Source of the DNA: Oceanobacillus polygoni
GTDB taxonomy: Bacteria; Bacillota; Bacilli; Bacillales; Amphibacillaceae
Direction: 5' to 3'
DNA: 64,000 nucleotides
NCBI RefSeq assembly: GCF_008304605.1
Contig: NZ_PIJY01000030.1
Span: 84,867-148,866, forward strand
Within the stretch, counting starts at the first letter, position 1. Every line of letters begins with the position of its first letter. This document shows, piece by piece, positions 28,185 to 36,825 of this stretch. Under the pieces are notes generated by a model, which did not search any database, was not told the origin of the DNA, and saw only the letters and a program-made list of their open reading frames with translations. Both the position numbers and the translations under genes were made by a program.

Positions 28185-29474
28185 TTACTTTGCAACCTTA
28201 CTGTTGTCCACAAGGAAATCAATTGCTGCTCTTATTTTTAAGTCGTTTTTAATTGTTTCATTGCTTCCACCAAGCATTTGTACAAGCTGATCAACCTCTG
28301 TGCCGTACATAGTAGCCATTTTTTCAAGCTCTGCATTAACATCTTCATCAGACGCTTCAATGTTTTCAGCTTTAACAATTGCTTCTAGTGTAAGATTTGT
28401 TTTAACACGTTTTGCTGCATCTTCTTTCATTTGCTCTTTCAATGCATCTTTATCTTGGCCAGAGAATTGAGCGTACATTTCAAGTGTCATACCTTGCATT
28501 TGTAATTGCTGTTCAAATTCTCTTACCATTTGATCAAGTTCTGTCTCAACCATTGCATCAGGAATTTCAACTTCCGTATTATCAGACGCTTGCCCGATTA
28601 AAGCTTCACGTTTTTTATTATCTGCATCTTGTTTTCTTTGTGATTCAAGTTCTTCACGCTTTTTATTTTTAAGTTCATCAAGTGTTTCTACTTCATCATC
28701 AACATCTTTAGCAAACTCATCATCAAGCTCTGGAAGTTCTTTTGATTTCACTTCATGAATAGTAACTTTAAACACAGCATCTTTACCAGCTAAGTTATCT
28801 GCATGGTATTCTTCAGGGAAAGTAACTTCGACTTCTGTTTCTTCTCCTGCTTCTTTACCAATTAATTTTTCTTCAAATCCAGGAATAAATGAACCTGAAC
28901 CAATTTCTAAGGAATGATATTCACCTTTACCGCCTTCGAATGCTTCGCCATCTAAGAATCCTTCAAAATCGATGACAGCTGTATCGCCATCTTCAATTTT
29001 CCCTTCTTCTTTCACAACAAGCTCTGCATGACGTTCACGGATCGCATTAATTTCGTTTTCAACATCTTCATCTGTAACTTCTACAGATTCTTCTTCAACT
29101 TCAAGTCCTTTATAGTCACCTAATGTAACTTCAGGTTTCACTTCAACAATAGCAGTGAAAATCAAATCTTTTCCTTTTTCAATTTGCTCAATGTCTACCT
29201 CTGGCTGTGCAATTGGGAAAATATCTGTTTCGTCAATTGCTTTAGAGTATGCTTCAGGTAAAACGATATCTACAGCATCTTGATAAAGTGACTCTACACC
29301 AAAACGTTTTTCAAACATTCCGCGTGGAATTTTCCCTTTACGGAATCCAGGAATTTGTACATCCTTCGATACTTTTTTGAACGCTTTGTCCAATGCAAGA
29401 TTAAATTCATCTGCAGGTACTTCAAACGTTAGTTGTCCTTTGTTACCTTCTTGTTTTTCCCATTTTGCTGTCAT
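28185..29474 (-). CDS. tig: Trigger factor, ribosome-associated chaperone and peptidyl-prolyl isomerase
   Basis: The start at ATG 29474 follows TTGGAGGGATTTTTA. The 429-residue protein has the three known parts: an N-terminal ribosome-binding domain with the signature [11 protein letters not shown], an FKBP-type isomerase domain at about residues 155-245 ([17 protein letters not shown]), and a helical C-terminal chaperone domain. It protects nascent chains at the ribosome exit. It is strongly acidic. It lies upstream of clpX, in the normal order. Confidence 0.98.
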   Translation of the reverse strand: MTAKWEKQEGNKGQLTFEVPADEFNLALDKAFKKVSKDVQIPGFRKGKIPRGMFEKRFGVESLYQDAVDIVLPEAYSKAIDETDIFPIAQPEVDIEQIEKGKDLIFTAIVEVKPEVTLGDYKGLEVEEESVEVTDEDVENEINAIRERHAELVVKEEGKIEDGDTAVIDFEGFLDGEAFEGGKGEYHSLEIGSGSFIPGFEEKLIGKEAGEETEVEVTFPEEYHADNLAGKDAVFKVTIHEVKSKELPELDDEFAKDVDDEVETLDELKNKKREELESQRKQDADNKKREALIGQASDNTEVEIPDAMVETELDQMVREFEQQLQMQGMTLEMYAQFSGQDKDALKEQMKEDAAKRVKTNLTLEAIVKAENIEASDEDVNAELEKMATMYGTEVDQLVQMLGGSNETIKNDLKIRAAIDFLVDNSKVAK

Positions 29475-29609
29475 TAAAAATCCCTCCAAAATCTATTGTA
29501 TCAATCCATTTTTCATAATTTAATGTGTGAATGATAGATATATTCGAATTTGCAACCATCTCATTATAACATAATTCGCATGGCTTTCAAGCATTTACTG
29601 CGAGTTAGT

Positions 29610-30593
29610 CTATTCTTCGATGATACTTAAGTATAAAGAATCACACATACTAATTTCTTTCATTATACGTGCTATTGTTTCAGATACTTCTTCTTCGTCA
29701 TAACTTGTAGGTATATGTAAGTACTGTTCTCCTATTTTCTTTATCGCTTCTGCAATATCACCTGCCTCATTAGGGGATGGCATGAACGGATAAACAACAT
29801 AAACATAGCGATATAAAAGCTGCTCCAATAATTGAAATAAAGTCGGATTCGCTTGCTCCATATCTCTTAAAATAGTTAAGATTCGCTTATAAATGTCATT
29901 GCTCTTCATATCCTGCAAATCAAATGGCACTACATACATACTTAAACTAAATTTATGTATTTCTATTTCATCAGAGACTTTATTTTCTTTCAACCAAATT
30001 AGGAGAGCCGTTTTAATAACGGGATGAACATGTTCATTCGTTAGAAGTGGAAGAACTTCCCGATCTGGCTGTACTTTCATACTCCGCATTCGATCAACAA
30101 TACGCCACTGCTCTAGATGATTATCCTGATTAATAGCTTCATACAATTCTTCTATAATAGAGCTTTTATTTTCTACCGCTAAATCCATTTTCATCTTTTC
30201 ACTCATATCGTACAACTGCTTAAATTGCTCCTCAAGCAAATCGGGAACAGGACCATTTTCAAATTCATATTTTACCTGTTCCATCAACAAGTCATACTGA
30301 TTGGTCTGAAATAGGATCGTTAAATAAATATGTACATAGTGATAATAATCCTCGTTCTTAAGCTGAAGCAATTCTTCACATAAATCTTGCGCCTCTGCTG
30401 TTCGACCTAGTTCCATTAGGCAAATTAACTTACCGATTAGAATTTCGTGATTATCGATATGGTAACTTAACAGGAGATCAAGCTTCCCCAAAGCCTCTTC
30501 ATAGCGTTTCTCTTGTAAAGCAAACAAGCTTTCTTCTTCAAGTCTTTTCTGCAGCTTCGGAAAAAGAATTACATTTTCTGAATTCGAACTCAT
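29610..30593 (-). CDS. ysoA: YsoA-like TPR-repeat protein
   Basis: The 327-residue protein is all-helical with tetratricopeptide-like repeats in the first 130 residues (ALQEKRYEEALGKLDLLLSY, LICLMELGRTAEAQDLCEEL, LFQTNQYDLLMEQVKYE). The second half is a longer helical domain with no motif I recognise. Its place just upstream of tig fits YsoA of B. subtilis. The partner is unknown. No signal peptide is visible, so it is cytoplasmic. Confidence 0.82.
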   Translation of the reverse strand: MSSNSENVILFPKLQKRLEEESLFALQEKRYEEALGKLDLLLSYHIDNHEILIGKLICLMELGRTAEAQDLCEELLQLKNEDYYHYVHIYLTILFQTNQYDLLMEQVKYEFENGPVPDLLEEQFKQLYDMSEKMKMDLAVENKSSIIEELYEAINQDNHLEQWRIVDRMRSMKVQPDREVLPLLTNEHVHPVIKTALLIWLKENKVSDEIEIHKFSLSMYVVPFDLQDMKSNDIYKRILTILRDMEQANPTLFQLLEQLLYRYVYVVYPFMPSPNEAGDIAEAIKKIGEQYLHIPTSYDEEEVSETIARIMKEISMCDSLYLSIIEE

Positions 30594-30685
30594 TTATTCA
30601 CCTCTTTTCTCTCTAACCTTTAGTATATAAATTTCTTTAATTCGTATAAATACCCCAAATTAAAGAAATTAAACATAAGAATATA

Positions 30686-30724
30686 GAAAGAGAAACCTAA
30701 TTTATGATGATAGGTTTCTCTTTA
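30686..30724. terminator. Hairpin upstream of ysoA
   Basis: AAGAGAAACCTA pairs with TAGGTTTCTCTT around an 11-base loop. Short T-runs on both sides allow termination in either direction. It lies between ysoA and the 37-codon ORF. Confidence 0.7.
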
Positions 30725-30808
30725 GCAGCGTTCCAAGTAAGATGCCATGCTACAAATTAGGAAATAAACCATTTGTAAGCGCTACTATTTCGACTCATTA
30801 TCACTTGC

Positions 30809-30922
30809 TTATGTAACAATCAGCTCCGAAGCTTGATCATTTAACTGATTTAAGTATAAATGAAGATGAAAATGATTGCAATGCGCAACAAAGGTATCTA
30901 GTTGATTATTCAGAAAATACAT
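30809..30922 (-). CDS. Small ORF of unknown function (37 aa)
   Basis: An ATG at 30922 has a perfect AAAGGAGG ribosome binding site ten bases upstream (30933-30940). The 37-codon product starts MYFLNNQLDTFVAHCNHF and is rich in His, Asn and Leu, with a repeated HxHLHLYLNQL-like feel; no membrane helix or signal is clear. I do not recognise it. It is followed within 90 bases by a hairpin and preceded by another, so it may be a separate transcription unit. Confidence 0.5.
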   Translation of the reverse strand: MYFLNNQLDTFVAHCNHFHLHLYLNQLNDQASELIVT

Positions 30923-30985
30923 CAGATCTAAGCCTCCTTTCTAACCATTAATTGAAGTGCATAAAGATGTGATGACAGAAATGAA

Positions 30986-31012
30986 AATCCCCCGCCAAAT
31001 CCTGGCGAGGGT
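30986..31012 (-). terminator. Terminator after the RD-repeat gene
   Basis: On the minus strand CCTCGCC and GGCGGGG enclose a 7-base loop, followed by ATTTTCATTT. It lies about 110 bases after the stop codon of the Arg-Asp-rich gene. Confidence 0.65.
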
Positions 31013-31119
31013 CCGAACTAATACATTAAGGGATGTGAGCTGACTGTTTTAAACCACATACAACACCTGTCTGTGAGGAAAAGTCCGTTTATAACGTTAA
31101 TCTGGAATTCTAGAAAACT

Positions 31120-31311
31120 CTAGCATCTACGAGAGCGCCTACGGCTATTGCATCCGCAACTGTCGCGTCTGTCACCCCGTCTATCACGGTCTCTGTCACG
31201 ATCTCCCCTCACTTCTCGGCATTCACAAACAAATCGTAATCGATCGCGATCGCGGTCACGATCTCTGCGACCTCTGACATCTCCGAAAAAGAAATTATCA
31301 AAACAACACAT
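31120..31311 (-). CDS. Arg-Asp-repeat, cysteine-rich small protein (63 aa)
   Basis: The ATG at 31311 follows AAGGGAGGGAAAAGT, a strong site; the frame continues upstream 34 codons without one. The product starts MCCFDNFFFGDVRGRR and then consists mainly of two tracts of alternating Arg and Asp (RDRDRDRDR and DRDRDRDRRGDRR) separated by a FVCECREVR segment, ending with SCGCNSRRRSRRC. The seven cysteines and low complexity recall small, cross-linked spore coat or exosporium proteins, but no family is recognised and the link to spores is inference. It stands alone in a patch of accessory DNA. Confidence 0.65.
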   Translation of the reverse strand: MCCFDNFFFGDVRGRRDRDRDRDRLRFVCECREVRGDRDRDRDRRGDRRDSCGCNSRRRSRRC

Positions 31312-31581
31312 ACTTTTCCCTCCCTTAAAACGTAAATATCGGCCGGCCATACTAATAATATATTGTAGAACCGAGCGGTTTGATTGGACAAACCGTCTAG
31401 GGTAAATGAACATTTTAGCGGGGTAAGATATATCACGTTTTGCGCTAACTAATCCATTTTATAGGCAAGTTGTTTGAGATAAAAAAGCTAAACCATTTGC
31501 AATATAGCAAGAGGGAAAATGAAGTTGGCGCGTTTCTTTTTCTGGATAGAGTAACAGCCTTCTATGCTGCAGATTTTTCGC
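31312..31581. other. Intergenic region upstream of the RD-repeat gene
   Basis: About 270 bases. A short inverted repeat (GACGGTTTGTCCAATCAAACCG on one strand, around 31374-31398) lies some 65 bases before the gene. I find no convincing promoter hexamers of sigma-E, -G or -K type and no further coding sequence. Confidence 0.3.
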
Positions 31582-31630
31582 AAAAAAATGGGCAGGTATG
31601 ATTCCGATTTCATATCAGATTTACCTGCCA
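31582..31630 (-). terminator. Terminator after the ZinT-family gene
   Basis: On the minus strand GGCAGGTA and TACCTGCC form the stem base, with a further imperfect stem inside, followed by CATTTTTTTGCG. It is about 105 bases after the stop codon at 31736. Confidence 0.85.
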
Positions 31631-31735
31631 ATCCATTCTCTTACTTTCAAACTCTATTTTTTCAAGATTAACTTCATTATCTTATGCATTTACTACCTTT
31701 AACTTCAGTCAACTTAATTAAATCGTATAACTTTT

Positions 31736-32734
31736 TTAATGAGCTATCATTTCATGAACAATAGCATCCCCATCCATTTCTGTTGGATAGTAAGTCGGCC
31801 AGTTTTCTACTTCATCTAATAATGCTTCACGATCGTTGCCCCAATATAGATGGTAGTGTCCAGAATCTGTAGGATAGATATTATGATCACTGAATTGAAT
31901 AAATTGAGGAAGCTCATCGTTATCCTCTGCTAATTTAAAAATAAATCTAACTCCTCTATTTCCTGCTTCATATGTTAAAATTTCATATCCATCATAAACA
32001 TATTCACCTGTTAACTCATTATCCTGTTTAAAGAACGTTACAGTATCTTCCTGAATAATAATACGGTCAACATCTGTTTCGTACCCATAATCGTAATACT
32101 CCTTATATTCTTCAGCAGTCATATCTCCACTTTGTTCTGATTTATGAGTAAATACTTCGTCTAGTGTCCCATCTTGCAGATATGGATAAACAGACTGCCA
32201 GTCTCCTTCCCAATCAGAGAGTGCACGATCCTTAACCTGACTATCCTCAAAATAGCCATTGTAAATTTCATCATCATGTGAATGGTTATGGTCGTGATCA
32301 TCATGGTCATCAATAACAATTTCTATCGGTTCTGATTGTACATAAGCTTCATGTTCATCATTATATAGAACTACTTTTATCTGTTGACCATTATTAGTTG
32401 CCTCACCTTTAAAATTGCTAGTTTCTTGCTCAGGGGCAAGATCCCACTCATCATCTTGATTATCTCTTATGTACCAGTGCCAATGATCAAAATCGCTTTC
32501 TTCTTCTAATACTGCAGTTAGTTCAACAATATCTCCTGTGTGATAATGGTCAGCCACCCCTTGGATATCAACTTCCTCAGGAGCTTGAGGATCGTTACTG
32601 TTGTCATGTTCATGTTCCGTAGCAGATGACGCCTTTTGCTCTTCTCCTTCTTGTAAATCAGCATTCTGACAACCAATCAATAACAGAATACTAAGCGTTA
32701 ATACACTTAACCCCTTTACAGATAAAAATTTCAT
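31736..32734 (-). CDS. ZinT-family zinc-binding lipoprotein
   Basis: The 332-residue protein has a lipoprotein signal peptide (lipidated Cys22 in LLLIGCQ), a low-complexity acidic region with HEHD, a beta-rich domain (residues 55-140), a His-Asp cluster at about 143-155 (DHDDHDHNHSHDD) and a C-terminal ZinT/YodA domain (from YNGYFEDSQVKDRALSDWEG to the end). ZinT domains bind zinc and pass it to ABC importers of the ZnuABC/AdcABC type; no such importer gene is nearby. Tandem Zur boxes at its promoter support a role in zinc shortage. The domain between signal and histidine cluster is unassigned. Confidence 0.9.
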   Translation of the reverse strand: MKFLSVKGLSVLTLSILLLIGCQNADLQEGEEQKASSATEHEHDNSNDPQAPEEVDIQGVADHYHTGDIVELTAVLEEESDFDHWHWYIRDNQDDEWDLAPEQETSNFKGEATNNGQQIKVVLYNDEHEAYVQSEPIEIVIDDHDDHDHNHSHDDEIYNGYFEDSQVKDRALSDWEGDWQSVYPYLQDGTLDEVFTHKSEQSGDMTAEEYKEYYDYGYETDVDRIIIQEDTVTFFKQDNELTGEYVYDGYEILTYEAGNRGVRFIFKLAEDNDELPQFIQFSDHNIYPTDSGHYHLYWGNDREALLDEVENWPTYYPTEMDGDAIVHEMIAH

Positions 32735-32765
32735 TCATAATCTCTCCTCTACCATTTATTTTAAA

Positions 32766-32796
32766 CCGTAACTATTACTATTCGTAATTATTACGA
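32766..32796. promoter_or_regulatory. Tandem Zur operator of the ZinT-family gene
   Basis: TCGTAATTATTACGA at 32782-32796 is a perfect match to the Zur 7-1-7 consensus TCGTAATNATTACGA. Next to it, CCGTAACTATTACTA at 32766-32780 is a second, degenerate copy with three mismatches. They cover the start point predicted from the promoter just upstream. Binding by Zur when zinc is sufficient would block transcription. Confidence 0.9.
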
Positions 32797-32801
32797 TTTA
32801 A

Positions 32802-32831
32802 ATTATACACACTTCTATTCATATGCGTCAA
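32802..32831 (-). promoter_or_regulatory. Sigma-A promoter of the ZinT-family gene
   Basis: On the minus strand TTGACG (32826-32831) and TATAAT (32802-32807) are 18 bases apart, and the Zur boxes follow at once. From here to 33085 I see no other feature: about 250 bases of AT-rich DNA without a supported ORF. Confidence 0.8.
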
Positions 32832-33085
32832 TATAAACTTTAAAATAATAGTTAATTTATAAGTTGAAGTAGATTAGAAATAAAAGAAAGTAAACGAAAT
32901 AGAAACGGTAGGTTAGCGAATTTGAACAATGTTTGAAAATGATAGATGACGAATGAGGGTAGCTAAGAATGAATGAAGAATGCTAGATTTTCAATTCAAG
33001 TAGTCGAAGTTTCTGATTCATTATTAGAGATAAGCGTGATTGATATCGAATCGGTATCTTGTACTGCAATCACTAAAAAACAACA

Positions 33086-33122
33086 AAAAAAGCCTCATAA
33101 ACAAATGTTTACAAGGCTTTAA
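33086..33122 (-). terminator. Terminator after the tRNA pair
   Basis: On the minus strand AAAGCCTTGTAAACA pairs with TGTTTATGAGGCTTT (one bulge) and ends in a T-run directly after the tRNA-Arg gene. Confidence 0.88.
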
Positions 33123-33126
33123 GTAG

Positions 33127-33200
33127 CGTCCCAGGCAGGATTCGAACCTGCGACCCACAGCTTAGAAGGCTGTTGCTCTATCCAGCTGAGCTACTGGGAC
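33127..33200 (-). tRNA. tRNA-Arg (anticodon TCT)
   Basis: Read on the minus strand the gene starts GTCCCAGTAGCTCAG, has the anticodon loop CTTCTAA (anticodon TCT, reading AGA/AGG) and the T-arm GGTTCGAATCC, and ends CTGGGAC with discriminator G. The acceptor stem is fully paired. The 3' CCA is not encoded and must be added. Confidence 0.97.
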
Positions 33201-33212
33201 AATTAAATATTT

Positions 33213-33286
33213 TGGAGCGGGTGAAGGGAATCGAACCCTCATCATCAGCTTGGAAGGCTGAGGTTTTACCACTAAACTACACCCGC
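33213..33286 (-). tRNA. tRNA-Gly (anticodon TCC)
   Basis: On the minus strand GCGGGTGTAGTTTAGTGG starts the gene, the anticodon loop CTTCCAA holds anticodon TCC (GGA/GGG), the T-arm is GGTTCGATTCC, and the acceptor end CACCCGC is followed by an encoded TCCA. It is transcribed ahead of tRNA-Arg, 12 bases away, and probably in one transcript with it. Confidence 0.97.
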
Positions 33287-33449
33287 ATCAAATTTTATCT
33301 TTTTTATAAGTGAGAATATGTTTTTCTTAACGGTTGGTAAGTTGTATCAACTTACAATTATGTAAAAGATGTTTCGATTTTATTCTGCCGTTTTTAGCGG
33401 ACAAGAATTATTATAGGCAGTAATTAATCTTTTGTCAACACTTTCCACA

Positions 33450-33488
33450 AAAAAGTTTTCAGGAAGTGTTTCAACACTTCCTGAAAAG
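33450..33488 (-). terminator. Terminator after ysnB
   Basis: TTTTCAGGAAGTGTT and AACACTTCCTGAAAA form a 15-base perfect stem; on the minus strand ACTTTTTTG follows. It lies about 11 bases after the ysnB stop codon. Confidence 0.93.
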
Positions 33489-33498
33489 CATTTATACC

Positions 33499-34008
33499 TT
33501 ATAACGATGCATGTATCGTCAAATCTTCCACACGTTCTCCATCTAAATTATAAAATTGAACGATTATATTAGACGGGTCATTCCAACGCATAATCGCATA
33601 CGTCTTTTCAACTCTGTTTTTTGGTAATCGGATACTCCCTGGATTGATAAAAAGCTTATTATCCACTTGTTCTGCACCGGCAATATGCGAATGTCCAAAG
33701 CAAACTACTTGTGCATTTTCTTCTTCCGCTCGATACGACAGTCGGATGAGATTCATTTTCACATCATAAAGATGCCCATGTGTAATATAGAAGGTTAATC
33801 CATCAAGTTCAATTGTTTGTTCATCTGGATACCGGATATCGAAATCACAATTCCCACCTACTCGGTAAAATCCTTGTAGCTCCTCCGCATCAAAATCTAA
33901 CTCCGAATCGCCACAATGAATCAACCACTTCACATCGTGCCTTTCTTTAATTGTAGCCACTTCTTTCGCCAGCCCATGACTATCACTTAAAATTAAGACC
34001 TCTGCCAA
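33499..34008 (-). CDS. ysnB: YsnB, YfcE/MJ0936-family metallophosphoesterase
   Basis: The 169-residue protein starts with TTG at 34008, preceded by GGAGGTGATTA. It has the calcineurin-like metal-binding motifs: LILSDSHG at the start, WLIHCGDSELDF, GGNCDF, YITHGHLYD and CFGHSHIAG. The family hydrolyses phosphodiesters, but the physiological substrate is unknown. It follows rdgB, with which it forms an operon, as in B. subtilis (ysnA-ysnB). Confidence 0.94.
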   Translation of the reverse strand: MAEVLILSDSHGLAKEVATIKERHDVKWLIHCGDSELDFDAEELQGFYRVGGNCDFDIRYPDEQTIELDGLTFYITHGHLYDVKMNLIRLSYRAEEENAQVVCFGHSHIAGAEQVDNKLFINPGSIRLPKNRVEKTYAIMRWNDPSNIIVQFYNLDGERVEDLTIHASL

Positions 34009-34076
34009 ATAATCACCTCCAGCTTTGCATCTTTACACTTAAGCACTTTACAGAGGTGCGAATTCTATACAAGTAC

Positions 34077-34670
34077 TTATAACGTATGTATCCATTTTTC
34101 CAATTGAATAATCGCATTTCTACGATGGCTGATTTGATTTTTTTCTTCTGAATCCAATTCTGCCATCGTCACGTCATACCCCTCAGGTACAAAAATTGGG
34201 TCATAGCCGAAACCATTTTCTCCCTTTTCCGAATCCGTTATTTTCCCTTCACAGTACCCTGTCCGGAAAGTTGTCGCTTCACCAGGAATAGCAACAGCTA
34301 ACACACAAATAAACCGTGCAGTACGTTTGTCTTCACTTACTTCTTTCAATTCCTCTAGAACTTTTTTAATGTTTGCCTTGTCATCTTTCGGCTCACCAGC
34401 ATACCTTGCAGAAAATAGGCCGGGACGCCCATCCAATGCATCAATCATTAAACCAGAATCATCGGCAAGTACTGGTATTTTTAACAAACTAGAAATTTGT
34501 TCCGCTTTTAAAGCAGCATTTTCTTCAAAGGTAGATCCTGTTTCCTCCACATCTGGAATTGCTTGATCTAAATCAAGCAAAGATAATGCTTCGATTGATT
34601 TCTTTGCAAAAAATTCCTTGAATTCTTTTGCTTTTCCTTTGTTTTTTGTAGCAATAATAATTTGTTTCAT
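34077..34670 (-). CDS. rdgB: dITP/XTP pyrophosphatase (RdgB/HAM1 family)
   Basis: The 197-residue protein has the family motif IIATKNKGKAKEFKEFF at the start, the metal-binding segment VLADDSGLMIDALDGRPGLF and the C-terminal FGYDPIFVPEG and SHRRNA motifs. It removes non-canonical purine triphosphates such as ITP and XTP from the nucleotide pool. The gene starts ten bases after rph, with AGGAGAACGATC before its ATG. It is the ysnA position in B. subtilis. Confidence 0.97.
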   Translation of the reverse strand: MKQIIIATKNKGKAKEFKEFFAKKSIEALSLLDLDQAIPDVEETGSTFEENAALKAEQISSLLKIPVLADDSGLMIDALDGRPGLFSARYAGEPKDDKANIKKVLEELKEVSEDKRTARFICVLAVAIPGEATTFRTGYCEGKITDSEKGENGFGYDPIFVPEGYDVTMAELDSEEKNQISHRRNAIIQLEKWIHTL

Positions 34671-34680
34671 GATCGTTCTC

Positions 34681-35439
34681 CTATTTTTTCACGGGATTTG
34701 TTTCTCCAATGCGACCTGCAAGATCACCAATCATTTCCTTCTGAATTTCAACGATTTGTTGTAGCCCTTCTTCAGCTAGGCCTAACATCGCCTGTAACTG
34801 CTTATTAGAAAACGTCGCTTCCTCTCCGGTACCTTGTATTTCTACAAATTCACCGGAACCAGTCATGACGATATTCATATCGACATGCGCCTGAAAGTCT
34901 TCTTCGTAATTTAAATCTAATATTTCCATACCATCCGGTAAAACACCTACGGAAATTGCAGCTAAGTAATCACGTACTGGCATTTTTGAGATCGCTTTTG
35001 TTTCTAGCAGCTTTCCAAAAGCAAGAACAACTGCAACAAATGCTCCTGTAATCGATGCCGTTCGTGTGCCTCCATCTGCTTGAATAACATCACAATCTAC
35101 CCATACTGTTCGCTCACCAATTTTATCTAAATCAACTACTGCACGTAACGCTCGACCGATTAATCGTTGGATTTCCATCGTTCTTCCGCTTACTTTCCCT
35201 TTTGACGATTCACGAATATTACGTTGAGCGGTTGCTCGTGGCAGCATTGCATATTCTGCGGTAATCCATCCTTTACCTTGCCCTCGCATAAACGGAGGAA
35301 CACGGTCTTCAATACTGGCATTACAAATCACCTTCGTATCGCCAACCTCTATTAAGACAGACCCCTCCGGATGACTGATATAGTTTTTTGTAATTGTTAT
35401 GGGTCTTAAATTATTCACTTCTCGTTGATCATTTCTCAT
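34681..35439 (-). CDS. rph: Ribonuclease PH
   Basis: I set the start at ATG 35439 after GAGGAGGAATTTTTT, giving 252 residues. It begins [16 protein letters not shown], and has the RNase PH core: [39 protein letters not shown] and [19 protein letters not shown] with the catalytic aspartates. It trims the 3' ends of tRNA precursors using phosphate. It forms an operon with rdgB and ysnB. Confidence 0.97.
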   Translation of the reverse strand: MRNDQREVNNLRPITITKNYISHPEGSVLIEVGDTKVICNASIEDRVPPFMRGQGKGWITAEYAMLPRATAQRNIRESSKGKVSGRTMEIQRLIGRALRAVVDLDKIGERTVWVDCDVIQADGGTRTASITGAFVAVVLAFGKLLETKAISKMPVRDYLAAISVGVLPDGMEILDLNYEEDFQAHVDMNIVMTGSGEFVEIQGTGEEATFSNKQLQAMLGLAEEGLQQIVEIQKEMIGDLAGRIGETNPVKK

Positions 35440-35607
35440 AAAAAATTCCTCCTCATACAATCAATAGCTTATCATATTTTCTGCAAAAGCAACACGCTGA
35501 TACATTTTATATTATGTAACTTTCGTACTTATAGATAACGCCTAGAAGTTAACTCGCTTGAATGGACAGTTTTCTAATCATTAGCTAATTTTGCACCCTC
35601 TATTTAA

Positions 35608-35640
35608 GAAAGAGGCTTGCAAAAATTTTGCAGCCTCTCT
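35608..35640 (-). terminator. Terminator after gerM
   Basis: On the minus strand AGAGAGGCTGCAAAA pairs with TTTTGCAAGCCTCTTT with one bulge, and T-residues follow. It sits three bases after the gerM stop codon. Confidence 0.88.
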
Positions 35641-35643
35641 AGA

Positions 35644-36711
35644 TTAAAGCTTTTCTGTTGGAGTAAACGCTTGCTTTGTTACTGGTTCTGTATATTCCTC
35701 ACCATTTTCATTGACGAGTTGATCTACATCTTCCACTTTCACATCAACTGCCTCGACATTCTCTTGTTCCGTTAATGTCCTTACAAGTGTTTCCATCACT
35801 TCATCTGCGATTACAGCTTGGTCCGAATCCTGTAAAATATCCTTGCTAAAAACAAGTTCAAGTACACCATCGTTTAAATCAGGGGCATTTGTTAATAGTG
35901 TATCGGGGTTAAACACATGAACAACATTTGTCTTAAATCCAGGACCATCAATAAGCGCTTGGACAATCGAACTATATTCATTCTCTTCCGTCACTTCAAT
36001 ATATTGTGTAACCGGTACATAATAGCGTGTTTCTCCATGTTCCGATGGGTAGTACATGGTTACTGCTTGACTTTCAAGTAAATCTAACGTGTCTGTGTCT
36101 GCAATGTTAATGCCATTTGTTCGCGAGTATCCTTCACCAATCGGTGTACCGTTTACCGGCATTTCGTTTTGTGGATGCCCATTTATCCAGAGCTTGACTT
36201 TCGATACATTTTCAAATTGCGTCAGTGTATGGGTAATCGATTCTAAAATTTTAAGCTCTTCCGCAGCTTCATAGTCTTTAAATTCCTCTGAAACATCAAC
36301 AATTAATGTACCATCTTCTTGTAGATTTACCCCGAGGACCTCTGTTCCTTCAGGCAAGACAGCTTGGAAACCATTCGGTAATATCTCTGTTACCGGACCA
36401 CCTTTGACAAGATACTCAACTACCTGATGAGCAACTTGTTTTGTGTTTGGCAATTCAATCGTTTGCGGAGCCACCATCCCATTTGCATCAACCAAATATA
36501 ACTGCCTTGCAACTGTTTCTTCCGGATCGACCTCTCCTTCAACATTTTCTTCATCCATAACGTCTTCCTCAGATATATGTTCCAAATTATCAACTGCCTC
36601 AGCATTCGGAGGTGGGTCCATCTCTTCCATCGATTGCTCTCCCTGAAAACAGCCAGATAGAATCACCGAAATACTAATTGTACCAATCAAAAGCTTTGCT
36701 CGCTTGTGCAT
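35644..36711 (-). CDS. gerM: GerM, sporulation/germination lipoprotein
   Basis: The ATG at 36711 follows GTAGGAGGTAATGGC and starts a lipoprotein signal peptide with SVILSGC as lipobox (Cys about 21). After an acidic linker come two GerMN domains, about residues 85-200 and 225-335, each with a pattern like LPEGTEVLGVNLQEDGTLIV and VSEEFKDYEAAEELKILESI. GerM is known to be needed for spore development and germination and localises to the forespore-mother cell interface. 355 residues is close to the usual length. It lies between racE and rph, as in B. subtilis. Confidence 0.94.
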   Translation of the reverse strand: MHKRAKLLIGTISISVILSGCFQGEQSMEEMDPPPNAEAVDNLEHISEEDVMDEENVEGEVDPEETVARQLYLVDANGMVAPQTIELPNTKQVAHQVVEYLVKGGPVTEILPNGFQAVLPEGTEVLGVNLQEDGTLIVDVSEEFKDYEAAEELKILESITHTLTQFENVSKVKLWINGHPQNEMPVNGTPIGEGYSRTNGINIADTDTLDLLESQAVTMYYPSEHGETRYYVPVTQYIEVTEENEYSSIVQALIDGPGFKTNVVHVFNPDTLLTNAPDLNDGVLELVFSKDILQDSDQAVIADEVMETLVRTLTEQENVEAVDVKVEDVDQLVNENGEEYTEPVTKQAFTPTEKL

Positions 36712-36782
36712 GCCATTACCTCCTACGATGGTTTGTACTATTATATATACGAGCCCCCTACGAAAATAGACCAATCAATGAA

Positions 36783-36825
36783 AAAAATCAGGCATCTGTT
36801 TTTTTCAGAATACCTGATTTTTATT
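36783..36825 (-). terminator. Terminator overlapping the end of racE
   Basis: AAAAATCAGGTATTCTG and CAGATGCCTGATTTTTTT pair on the minus strand. The first arm includes the last codons and stop of racE (stop 36805-36807), so the hairpin starts inside the coding sequence. Confidence 0.85.

Noticed and set aside
31148-31405. 85-codon plus-strand frame antisense to the RD-repeat gene
   Set aside because: Its Arg-Ser repeats are the reverse complement of the GATCGT repeat units; no ribosome binding site is present, while the minus-strand frame has a strong one.
31440-31560. Very short plus-strand ORF (MKLARFFFWIE) after AGAGGGAAA
   Set aside because: Eleven codons only; no support beyond a modest ribosome binding site.
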